Source: Xanthobacteraceae bacterium
Lineage (GTDB): Bacteria > Pseudomonadota > Alphaproteobacteria > Rhizobiales > Xanthobacteraceae
Direction: 5' to 3'
NCBI GenBank assembly: GCA_031291445.1
Contig: JARLJA010000136.1
Coordinates: 1-64,000, forward strand
DNA: 64,000 nt
This document shows, one piece after another, positions 56,091 to 63,945 of this stretch. A program made the translations under genes and the position numbers. The notes under the pieces are model-generated. The model saw only the letters and a list, made by a program, of their open reading frames with translations. It searched no databases and was not told the DNA's origin. Each line of letters opens with the position of its first letter. Position 1 is the stretch's first letter.

Positions 56091-57082
56091 GAAATGAACC
56101 CTTCCTGCCAGCTGAGCAGCCGGTCGCGCACGGCGAACAGCAGCCGGACGATGCCGGCGCACAGCACGGCCATGATGACGATGGCGGCATAGACGTTGGC
56201 GTAGCCGGAATACGCGGTCTGGAACTGGATGTACCAGCCGAGGCCGTATTTGGCGCCGAGCATCTCGGCCACCACAAGCACGGCGAAGGAATAGTAGAGC
56301 CCCATGAACAGCCCGACGAACACGTGCGGCGTGGACGCGGGAATGGCGACCTTGCGGATCAGGTACCAGCTGTCGGCGCCGAGGATGCGGCCGACGTCAT
56401 AGAACGCGCGATTGACCGAGCCGACGCCCGACGCGGTGAGAATGGCGACCGGGATGCCCGACGCCAGCGCCACGATGAAGATGCTGGCGCCGAAGGTGGT
56501 CGGGAAGAAGTAGAAGGTGCAGGGAATCCACGCCGTCGCCGGTACCGGTCCGATCAGCTTGAGCAACGGCATGCCCCAGTAGCTGAACTGTTTCGACCAG
56601 CCGAGCGCGACGCCGACGGCGTAGCCGACCACGACCCCTGAGAAAAAGCCGAGCGCCCACAGCCGCAGTGAATAGCCGATGCAGATCAAGAGGCGCTGGC
56701 CATCGGTGACATAGACGTTGAGAATGCCGTGCGGCGGCGAGAAGAACGGCTTGGGCAGCCAGCCGAACTTCGCCGTCGTCAGTTCCCATAGCGCCAGCCA
56801 TGCGCCGACTGCGACCAGCCACGGACCGTAGTGGACGAGGACCTCGCCGGCATGCCCCAGGCGACGAACAAACGGGGACAGCGCCAGCAGGATCGCCGCG
56901 ACCCCGCCCGTCACCGCGGCGAACAGGCCGACGCTGCCCCACGGCACGACGTCGGGAAGACCGATGGTCACGAGTGCCGCGGCGGCCCACGCGACCGCCG
57001 CCAGCACGCCGTCGCGCCACAAGCCGCGAACCGCGGCGAGCGGATCGGAGACCGTGGCGCTGGCGACGGCTGCTTCACTCAT
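56087..57082 (-). CDS. Sulfonate/taurine-type ABC importer permease with extended N-terminus
   Basis: A 331-residue permease. The core (about residues 88-331) has the EAA loop NRAFYDVGRILGADSWYLIRKVAIPASTPHVFVGLF. Ahead of it are two extra hydrophobic segments (GVLAAVAWAAAALVTIGLP and WGSVGLFAAVTGGVAAILLA), giving about eight in place of the usual six. It is followed by the ATPase with a four-base overlap and preceded by the receptor gene (4 bases). Confidence 0.9.
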   Translation of the reverse strand: MSEAAVASATVSDPLAAVRGLWRDGVLAAVAWAAAALVTIGLPDVVPWGSVGLFAAVTGGVAAILLALSPFVRRLGHAGEVLVHYGPWLVAVGAWLALWELTTAKFGWLPKPFFSPPHGILNVYVTDGQRLLICIGYSLRLWALGFFSGVVVGYAVGVALGWSKQFSYWGMPLLKLIGPVPATAWIPCTFYFFPTTFGASIFIVALASGIPVAILTASGVGSVNRAFYDVGRILGADSWYLIRKVAIPASTPHVFVGLFMGLYYSFAVLVVAEMLGAKYGLGWYIQFQTAYSGYANVYAAIVIMAVLCAGIVRLLFAVRDRLLSWQEGFIS

Positions 57083-57086
57083 CGGC

Positions 57087-58115
57087 TCAGGCCAGCAGGT
57101 TCACGGTGATCCGCTCGGCGAACGCCTTGGGATTGGTGGTCGGGTCGAGAACCTTGACGAGCTTGAGGTCTTCGGAGGTCTTGCGGATCTGATCGACCAG
57201 GGGCTGGCCGATCGGATGGTTGTGGTAGGTGAAGCTGCCAAGGATCTCGGTCAGTTCCGCCTCCGTCAGCCCCGCGGGCTTGAGATTGTCGAAATACCAC
57301 TTCGCCACCTCGTCCGGGTGGTTGCCGGTGTAGTCGTGCACCTCGATGTTGGCCTCGGCGAGCCGGCGCAACGCGTCCTTGTTGGCCGCGAGAAACGGCC
57401 CGTTGGCGCCGAGCACGCAGCAGGTGTGCCCCTCGTAGACGCCGGTCTGGGTATCGGCGATCTTGGTGAAGCCGAACTTCTTCTCGATCGAGTAGGCCCA
57501 CGGATCGAGATGGGCGGCGATGTCGGCGTCGCCGCGATTGACCGCCTCGCCCACCAGGTCGAACGGCACCACCTTCCAGGTGACGTCGGTTTCGGGATCG
57601 ATGCCCGCCTTGGCCAGCGTGACCTGGAACGCCACCTTGGGCGGCGAGACCACGTCGTAGCTCGCGATGGTCTTGCCCTTGACGCCGGCGATGTCCTTGA
57701 TGCCGGACGCCTTCGACGCCAGCAGCCGCTGGCAGCCGCCGTGGGAGCCGACGAACAGCTTGACGTCGAAGCCCTGCTCCAGCGGCTTCAGCCAGTCGCC
57801 AATCAGGCCGGCGCCGGCATCGGCTTTGCCAGTCGCCAGCGCCTGGATCAGGGTCTGGCCGCTGGCGCCCTGATAGAACAGCTCGACGTCGAGATTGTGC
57901 TTGGCGTAAATCCCCTTCGCCACTCCGAAACCAAGCGGCGAGTGGCAGGCGGCCACCTCGGTCCAGGCCAGGCGAATCTTGGGCGCTGGCCCGGCGACGG
58001 CGGGCGAGAACACGTTGCGCCCCAGCGCCCCGGCCGAGACCGCGAGTCCAGCCGTTCCCACCGTCTTCAGAATATTGCGGCGCGACCAGGCGCCGGATGA
58101 ATTGGATTTGGTCAT
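57087..58115 (-). CDS. Sulfonate/taurine-type ABC importer binding protein
   Basis: A 342-residue receptor of the SsuA/NMT1 type. The N-terminus is a twin-arginine signal (SRRNILKTVGTAGLAVSAGA). The mature part has IRLAWTEVAACHSPLGFGVAKGIYAKHNLDVELFYQGASGQT, typical of the family, and DLVGEAVNRGDADIAAHLDPWAYSIEKK. ATG 58115 is preceded by GGGAG. It follows metY by 17 bases. The ligand is probably an organosulfur anion; it differs from the SsuA at 44529. Confidence 0.9.
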   Translation of the reverse strand: MTKSNSSGAWSRRNILKTVGTAGLAVSAGALGRNVFSPAVAGPAPKIRLAWTEVAACHSPLGFGVAKGIYAKHNLDVELFYQGASGQTLIQALATGKADAGAGLIGDWLKPLEQGFDVKLFVGSHGGCQRLLASKASGIKDIAGVKGKTIASYDVVSPPKVAFQVTLAKAGIDPETDVTWKVVPFDLVGEAVNRGDADIAAHLDPWAYSIEKKFGFTKIADTQTGVYEGHTCCVLGANGPFLAANKDALRRLAEANIEVHDYTGNHPDEVAKWYFDNLKPAGLTEAELTEILGSFTYHNHPIGQPLVDQIRKTSEDLKLVKVLDPTTNPKAFAERITVNLLA

Positions 58116-58132
58116 GATATTCTCCCGTTTCC

Positions 58133-59461
58133 TCAAGCCGCCTTGCGCGCAGCGTTACTGGACTGCCCAGCCTTCTCCAGCGCCTGCGACAGGTCGGCGA
58201 GGATGTCGTCCGGATGCTCGATGCCGACCGAGAGGCGCACGTAGCCGGGCGTCACGCCGGCGGCGAGCTGCTCCTGCGGGCTCAGCTGCTGGTGCGTGGT
58301 CGAGGCGGGGTGAATGGCCAGCGACCGTGCGTCGCCGATATTGGCGACGTGATAGAACAGCTGCAGCGCATCGATGAATCCGCGCCCCGCGTCGATGCCG
58401 CCCTTCAGTTCGAAGCCGACCAGCGCGCCGTAGCCACCCTTGAGATAGGTGTCGGCGCGGCGCCGGTTCTCGCCGCTCTGCAGGCCCGGAAAGATCACAT
58501 GAGCGACCGAGGGATGCTGCGACAGATATTCGGCGACCTTGACGGCGTTGGCATAGTGCTGGCGCAGCCGGAGGGGAAGCGTCTCGAGCCCCTGGATGAA
58601 CTGGAAGGCATTCTGCGGCGAGATCGACGCGCCGAGGTCGCGCAGCAGCTTGACGCGGGCGCGCAGGATGTAGGCGATCGGACCGTGCGGCTTCGCCGCT
58701 TCGGTCCAGATCGCGCCGTGATAGGCGTCATCCGGCTTGGTCAGCAGCGGGAAGCGATCGGCATGCGCTTCCCAGTCGAAATTGCCGCCATCGATGATCG
58801 CGCCGCCGATGCTGGTACCGTGTCCGCCGATATACTTGGTGGTGGAATACACGACGATCGCCGCGCCGTGCTCCAGCGGCCGGGCGATCAAGGGCGCCGC
58901 GGTGTTGTCGAGGATCAGCGGCACGCCGAGCGAGCGACCGATATCGGCGACCTCCTTGATCGGGAACACGTTGAGCTTCGGATTGGGCAGCGTTTCGGCG
59001 TAATAGGCCCGCGTCTTGGCATCGGTCGCGCGGCGGAAGTTCTCGGGATCGCTCGGGTCGACGAACCGGACCTCGATGCCGAACTGCTTGAGCGTTTGCG
59101 CGAACAGCGTCCACGTGCCGCCGTAGAGATCGGTCGAGGAGACGACATTGTCGCCCGCCTGCGCCAGATTGAAGATCGAAAAGGCCGAAGCGGTCTGGCC
59201 CGACGCCACCGCCAGCGCCCCGACACCGCCTTCAATCGCCGCGAGACGCTCCTCGAAGGCATCCTGCGTCGGATTCTTGATCCGGGTATAGACCTGCCCG
59301 ATTTCCTCCAGCGCGAACAGCCGCGAGGCATGGTCGGTGTTCTGGAACTGATAGGACGACGTCTGGTAGATCGGCACCGCGACCGCGCCGGTGGTCGGGT
59401 CGGCGCGATACGATCCGCCGTGCAGCGCGAGCGTTTCGAAGTGCTTGGTTTCGAGCGGCAT
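58133..59461 (-). CDS. metY: O-acetylhomoserine aminocarboxypropyltransferase (sulfhydrylase)
   Basis: A 442-residue PLP enzyme of the Cys/Met metabolism family. It joins O-acetylhomoserine with sulfide to give homocysteine, or with methanethiol to give methionine. The PLP lysine is Lys209 in VVYSTTKYIGGHGTSIGG. ALHGGSYRADPTTGAVAVPIYQTSSY, IKNPTQDAFEERLAAIEGG and ASGQTASAFSIFNLAQAGDN are MetY hallmarks. GGGAG precedes ATG 59461. Its place in the operon with monooxygenases that release thiol or sulfide suggests it captures their product. Confidence 0.93.
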   Translation of the reverse strand: MPLETKHFETLALHGGSYRADPTTGAVAVPIYQTSSYQFQNTDHASRLFALEEIGQVYTRIKNPTQDAFEERLAAIEGGVGALAVASGQTASAFSIFNLAQAGDNVVSSTDLYGGTWTLFAQTLKQFGIEVRFVDPSDPENFRRATDAKTRAYYAETLPNPKLNVFPIKEVADIGRSLGVPLILDNTAAPLIARPLEHGAAIVVYSTTKYIGGHGTSIGGAIIDGGNFDWEAHADRFPLLTKPDDAYHGAIWTEAAKPHGPIAYILRARVKLLRDLGASISPQNAFQFIQGLETLPLRLRQHYANAVKVAEYLSQHPSVAHVIFPGLQSGENRRRADTYLKGGYGALVGFELKGGIDAGRGFIDALQLFYHVANIGDARSLAIHPASTTHQQLSPQEQLAAGVTPGYVRLSVGIEHPDDILADLSQALEKAGQSSNAARKAA

Positions 59462-59487
59462 CAGGTTTCTCCCGGTGAGGCGATAAA

Positions 59488-60558
59488 CTAGTAGGCGGAG
59501 GCGATTTCGGTTTGCGGAGCCGAGGCGTCGATCAGGTCGGCGTGGTGGCGCCGCGCCACGTCGGGGTGGGAACGCAGCCGGCTCTTGAGATAGTTGCGCC
59601 CGACTTCGCGGAACAGCGGATTGAGCGGGTCCTGGGTCAGCCCACGGGCGCCGGCCGCCAGCTCGGCCGGAAGCGTCAGCACCGGGACCGTGGCGTCGAG
59701 CTGGGCGCCGAGGAAGAAGGCGACCGACAGGCGGTCGGTGCCGGCGGGCGGCGACACCACGCGATGCACGTTGGCGCGCAGGACACCGTTGGTGGCGAGC
59801 TCCAGGATCTCGCCGATATTGACCACGAACGTGCCGCGCTTCGGCGGCGCGTCGATCCAGCGCTCGCCCACCTCCACCTGAAGTCCTGGCGCGACGTCCT
59901 GCAGCAGGATGGTGACGAAGCCCGAATCCTTGTGCGCGCCGACCCCCTGGTCGCCGTCGCCCGCATCCCGCCCGGGATAGCGAATGACCTTCACCAGCTG
60001 GTGCGGCGCAGGCTTGTAGATCGGCTCGAAGACGTCCTCGGGCTGACCGAGCGCCGCGGCGAACACGCGCAGCACGCGGATCGCCAGTCGCGTCACCTCG
60101 GCCTGATACCGCAGCAGCGTCGGCTTGAACTCGGGCAACGCCTCAGGCCACTGATTGGGCCCCTGCAACCGGGCCCAGGGCGGCGATGATGGATCGAGCG
60201 CGAGCGCCTCGCGCTCGGCGCCGATGTCGATCTGCTCGCGCCAGTCGGGCTTGCCGCGGGTGTGCTCGAGCCCGGCGCGGTTGTAGCCGCGGAATTGCGG
60301 CGAATTGATCATCTGGATCGCGAGCTTGTCCTTCTCCGGCAAGGAGAAGAACCGCCGCGACAGCTCCAGCACCTCCTGTGTCAGCGCGTCGTCGATGCCG
60401 TGCCCGACGAGATAGAAGAAGCCCGGCCCGCGCGCGGCCTTCCTCACCTCGTCGAGAAACGCGGCGCGCGTCGCGCCATCGAAGCGCGTCAGATCGAGAA
60501 CAGGCAGAGTCCCAGCTTCAGGAAGCCCGGCGTCACGTGTCATTACAATGTTCCGCAT
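59488..60558 (-). CDS. Fe(II)/2-oxoglutarate-type oxygenase, isopenicillin N synthase-like family
   Basis: A 356-residue non-haem iron oxygenase. The iron ligands are His209, Asp211 (GVGAHKDSGFVTIL) and His265 (LRANVHRVVSPP), and the RxS motif (DRLSVAFF) binds the 2-oxoglutarate or substrate carboxylate. The N-terminal LPVLDLTRFDGATR and RGPGFFYLVGHGI are typical DIOX_N sequence. It is the first gene of the metY/importer/SfnB operon, so it may oxidise an organosulfur compound, but the family is broad. The start is uncertain (ATG 60558, GTG 60561 or ATG 60543; no clear ribosome site). Confidence 0.85.
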   Translation of the reverse strand: MRNIVMTRDAGLPEAGTLPVLDLTRFDGATRAAFLDEVRKAARGPGFFYLVGHGIDDALTQEVLELSRRFFSLPEKDKLAIQMINSPQFRGYNRAGLEHTRGKPDWREQIDIGAEREALALDPSSPPWARLQGPNQWPEALPEFKPTLLRYQAEVTRLAIRVLRVFAAALGQPEDVFEPIYKPAPHQLVKVIRYPGRDAGDGDQGVGAHKDSGFVTILLQDVAPGLQVEVGERWIDAPPKRGTFVVNIGEILELATNGVLRANVHRVVSPPAGTDRLSVAFFLGAQLDATVPVLTLPAELAAGARGLTQDPLNPLFREVGRNYLKSRLRSHPDVARRHHADLIDASAPQTEIASAY

Positions 60559-61058
60559 CACGCAAATTCACGGGAAGATGATGAGGCGGCTTTTTCCACG
60601 TGTCGAGCCCACGCGCAAAATAGCGACGCGCGCACTGTCGAGGGCGCATGTCACGTCAGGATTTTTTCAATCTCCACGACAAAGGCGCATTCAATCTTCT
60701 TCTAGCGCATACGCATGCCGGGGGCCCGTCATCACGACTCCACCCGCGGGCACCGCGGTTGCCGCGCCTGCGGAAAGTGCACGGCGCAACGCGCGGCCTC
60801 GCCGCGCCTGCGAGCCGTTGACAATCTTTTCCATGAAGACGCTCGCGCGAATGAAAACCTGCCAGCCGTAGCGCGATCCGGACAACGCGCGTCACGGCGA
60901 AGATCCGCTTGAGAGAAGGTTCGTCTTATTTTCGCGCAGCCGTTGACGGCTCCCGCGTCGACGATGATGATGGCGGTTGCTCTCGCCCGTGAAATGATGG
61001 CCGGTTGTCGGCGTCGCTGCAAGCGGGAACGGCAAACCGAGTTCTCGAAAACCTGAAC

Positions 61059-61166
61059 ATGACCGCTGCGATCGCACCCGACATGACCGATGGCGCCCCC
61101 GGCGCGACGATGACCATGCATCGCCGTCGCGGCTGTTGTTGCGGCTGTTCGATCGACCGTTGTTGA
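61059..61166 (+). CDS. Cysteine-rich short open frame, candidate leader peptide
   Basis: A 35-codon frame starting ATG 61059, with in-frame ATGs at 61083, 61110 and 61116. It ends RRRGCCCGCSIDRC and a TGA. Five of the last ten residues are Cys, three of them consecutive (TGT TGT TGC), then GGC TGT. It ends 90 bases before the small gene at 61257, and the DmoA-like monooxygenase follows. Cysteine-codon runs in short upstream frames regulate sulfur genes by ribosome pausing in mycobacteria; the same logic is inferred here. None of the ATGs has a strong ribosome site, so expression is unproven. Nothing else is evident in the surrounding 60559-61256. Confidence 0.45.
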   Translation: MTAAIAPDMTDGAPGATMTMHRRRGCCCGCSIDRC

Positions 61167-61256
61167 CGCTGTCGAACGGCGTCTCTTTCGACCTTCTCCA
61201 ACAGGTTTTCCAGCAGGTTTTCGTTGCCGAGCCGCGTCCGCGGCGGGAGTTTCCCG

Positions 61257-61463
61257 ATGTCCATTGCCACGCCTCAAGCCTATGTCATCGAAGTGCAGTC
61301 GCGCTCGGCCGGAATCGTCGTGCGCCAGGGCCACCGCTTCTATTTTCACGCCGCGGCGGAGCCGTTCGTCGTCCTCGAGGGTCGTCCGTTCAAATCGCCC
61401 CAGCATGCCCAACAGGCGGCGATCGAGCGCCTGAGGCAGCATGCGGGCCACCGCGCCGCTTGA
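61257..61463 (+). CDS. Small conserved-looking hypothetical protein
   Basis: A 68-residue soluble protein: MSIATPQAYVIEVQSRSAGI, then a beta-rich middle (RQGHRFYFHAAAEPFVVLEG) and a helical end (SPQHAQQAAIERLRQHAG). It has no Cys and no known motif. ATG 61257 is preceded by GGGAG; that ribosome site can pair with TCCC just before the start. It lies between the cysteine-rich leader and the DmoA-like monooxygenase gene, 66 bases before the latter, and is probably cotranscribed. Confidence 0.65.
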   Translation: MSIATPQAYVIEVQSRSAGIVVRQGHRFYFHAAAEPFVVLEGRPFKSPQHAQQAAIERLRQHAGHRAA

Positions 61464-61529
61464 CGCGCCGGGGTCGGCTGGACGACAGAGTGGGACCGAT
61501 CCATTCCCGCCGGCGCAAGGACCCGCACC

Positions 61530-62924
61530 GTGGCCCGTGAGATCCGCATCAACGCCTTCGCCATGAATTGCGTCGCGCACCAGTCGCCCGGACTGTGGCG
61601 CCATCCGCGCGACCGCAGCAGCGAGTACAACCGCCTGCCCTACTGGCTCGAGCTGGCGCGCACGCTCGAGCGCGGGCGTTTCGACGGACTGTTCCTCGCC
61701 GACGTGCTCGGCGTCTATGACGTGTTCGGCGGCAGCCCGGACGCGGCGCTGCGCAACGCCGCGCAGGTGCCGGTCAACGATCCGCTGCTGCTGATCTCGG
61801 CGATGGCGGCGGTCACCGAGCATCTCGGCTTCGGCGTGACCAGCGTGCTGTCCTACGAGCCGCCGTTTCCGTTCGCGCGCCGCATGTCGACGCTCGACCA
61901 TCTCACGGGTGGGCGCGCCGGCTGGAACATCGTCACCGGCTATCTCGACAGCGCCGCGCGGGCGATGGGCAAGACCCGCCAGACCGGACACGACGACCGC
62001 TATGACGTCGCCGACGACTACATGGACGTCGTCTACAAGCTGTGGGAAGGCAGCTGGCAGGACGATGCCGTGCTGCGCGACCGCGAGCGCGGCATCTTCA
62101 CCGACCCGGCCAAGGTCCATCGGGTCCACCATGACGGGCCGCACCACAAGCTCGACGCCATCCATCTGAGCGAGCCGTCGCCGCAGCGCACGCCGGTGCT
62201 CTATCAGGCCGGCACTTCGCCGCGCGGCCGCCAGTTCGCGGCGCGGCACGCGGAATGCGTCTTCATGTCGGGGCCCTCTGCCAAGGTGATCGCCCCGCGC
62301 GTCGCCGCGATCCGGGAGCTTGCCGCGGCCGCGGGCCGCAACCCGGCCGAGATCCTGATGTTCAGCCTGATGACCGTCATCCTCGGCCGCACCCCGGAGG
62401 AAGCGCAGGCCAAGCTCGCCGACTATCGCCGCTACGTCAGCCACGAGGGCGCGCTGACGCTGATGTCGGGTTGGACCGGCGTCGACCTCTCGACTTACGA
62501 CCTCGACCAGCAGGTCCGCCACGTCGAGAACGAGGCGGGGCGCACCGCCATGGACAACATCACCCGCGCCGACCCCGACCGCGTCTGGACCGTGCGCGAG
62601 GTCGCCGAGCATGTGGCGATCGGCGGCATCGGGCCGGTGATCGTCGGCACGCCCGAAAGCGTCGCCGACGAAATCGAGGCATGGGTGGAGCAGACCGGGG
62701 TCGACGGCCTCAACCTCGCCTTCGCGGTCTCGCCTGAAAGCTTCGCCGACGTCGCCGACCTGCTGGTGCCGGAACTGACGCGGCGCGGCCGCTACAAGCA
62801 GGCCTATCGTCCTGGAACGCTGCGCGAAAAGCTGTTCGGCCCGGAGCGTACCCGCCTCGAAGCGCCGCATCCGGCGGCGCAGTTCCGGCGCCGCGACGGT
62901 TCGTCGTCCGGCACCCGACGCTGA
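61530..62924 (+). CDS. FMNH2-dependent monooxygenase, DmoA-like, second copy
   Basis: A 464-residue luciferase-like monooxygenase closely related to the protein at 51000: EIRINAFAMNCVAHQSPGLW, ADVLGVYDVFGGS, STLDHLTGGRAGWNIVTGYLD, SEPSPQRTPVLYQAGTSPRG and IGPVIVGTPESVADEIEAWV match it almost position by position. The family includes dimethyl sulfide monooxygenase. GTG 61530 is preceded by AAGGA. It is divergent from the metY operon. Two copies on opposite strands suggest different inducers or substrates. Confidence 0.88.
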   Translation: MAREIRINAFAMNCVAHQSPGLWRHPRDRSSEYNRLPYWLELARTLERGRFDGLFLADVLGVYDVFGGSPDAALRNAAQVPVNDPLLLISAMAAVTEHLGFGVTSVLSYEPPFPFARRMSTLDHLTGGRAGWNIVTGYLDSAARAMGKTRQTGHDDRYDVADDYMDVVYKLWEGSWQDDAVLRDRERGIFTDPAKVHRVHHDGPHHKLDAIHLSEPSPQRTPVLYQAGTSPRGRQFAARHAECVFMSGPSAKVIAPRVAAIRELAAAAGRNPAEILMFSLMTVILGRTPEEAQAKLADYRRYVSHEGALTLMSGWTGVDLSTYDLDQQVRHVENEAGRTAMDNITRADPDRVWTVREVAEHVAIGGIGPVIVGTPESVADEIEAWVEQTGVDGLNLAFAVSPESFADVADLLVPELTRRGRYKQAYRPGTLREKLFGPERTRLEAPHPAAQFRRRDGSSSGTRR

Positions 62925-63035
62925 TGTTCCGCAACCGCCCCCCTCTGGCGCGTCCAACCACCGGGCCCAATATCTTGGTATGGTTGCGCGCTATGTCGCG
63001 AAACCGCGAAGAATGCCCGAGCATGGAGGACACAG

Positions 63036-63782
63036 GTGCCGAACCATCCGCAGAACGAACGTCAGAGCCTGCTCGTGGTCGGGGTCGGCGCCTCCCAGGG
63101 GCTCGGCGCCGCCATCGCCCGCCGGTTCGCCGAGGAAGGCTTCAGCGTGGCGATCGCCGGCCGAAACGCCGCCAAGCTCGCCGAGACCGAAGCCGAGTTG
63201 AAACAGTTCGGAACGCCGGTGATCGCGGTGCTCGGCGACGCATCGGTCGCCGAGGATTGCCGCCGCTTCGTCGCCGCCGCGGAATCGCTGGCGCCGCTGG
63301 CGATCGTGGTTCACAACGCCGGCAGCAATCGTCCGGCTCCGTTTCTCGAAGTGACGGAAGAGCATTTCACCGGCCACTGGCGCGAGCATGCGCTCGGCGG
63401 ATTCCATGTCGCCCAGGCGGCGCTGCCGCGGCTGCTGGCGGCCGGCGGCGGCAGCCTGATCTTCACCGGCGCCAGCGCCAGCCTGCGCGGCAAGGCGAAA
63501 TTCGCGCCGTTCGCGGCGGCCAAGGCGGCGGTCCGCAACCTGGCGCAGAGCGTCGCGCGCGAATTCGGCCCGAAGGGTATTCACGTCGGCCACGTGGTGG
63601 TCGATGGCGGCATCGAAGGCGAGCGGCTGCTGTCGCGCATGCCGGATCTCAAGACCCAGCGCGGCCCCGACGGACTCCTGAAGATCGACGCCATCGCCGA
63701 CGCCTATTGGGTCCTGCACAACCAGCACCGCAGTGCCTGGACGCTGGAGCTCGACCTGCGGCCCTGGGCGGAGCCGTTCTGA
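63036..63782 (+). CDS. Atypical short-chain dehydrogenase/reductase lacking the catalytic tyrosine
   Basis: A 248-residue SDR. The nucleotide site is VGVGASQGLGAAIA (15-28), and HNAG (93-96) replaces NNAG. At the catalytic position, where YxxxK is expected, the sequence is F159-AAA-K163, so Tyr is replaced by Phe while Lys is kept; a Ser (TGASAS, 144-149) is in place. It may not be a normal alcohol dehydrogenase. GTG 63036 is preceded by GGAGG. It follows the DmoA-like gene by about 110 bases. The substrate is unknown. Confidence 0.85.
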   Translation: MPNHPQNERQSLLVVGVGASQGLGAAIARRFAEEGFSVAIAGRNAAKLAETEAELKQFGTPVIAVLGDASVAEDCRRFVAAAESLAPLAIVVHNAGSNRPAPFLEVTEEHFTGHWREHALGGFHVAQAALPRLLAAGGGSLIFTGASASLRGKAKFAPFAAAKAAVRNLAQSVAREFGPKGIHVGHVVVDGGIEGERLLSRMPDLKTQRGPDGLLKIDAIADAYWVLHNQHRSAWTLELDLRPWAEPF

Positions 63783-63945
63783 GCGGACGTCCAGCACGGC
63801 CAGGAGATGGCGCGCGCCGAGGCCGGCAGCCCGACGACGATGCTGTTGCCGGCGTTTTCGGCGCGCCGCGAGAATCAAGGACGCCGAAGCCATCACCTAC
63901 CGGCGGGACAACCCCGCTTCCCCGCCCTGAACGAACGGCCGTCCC

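Noticed and set aside
60691..60834. A 47-codon minus-strand frame (MEKIVNGSQARRGRALRRAL and on) upstream of the Fe(II) oxygenase gene
   Set aside because: It has a normal-looking composition, but there is no clear ribosome site and no recognisable family. I could not separate it from chance.
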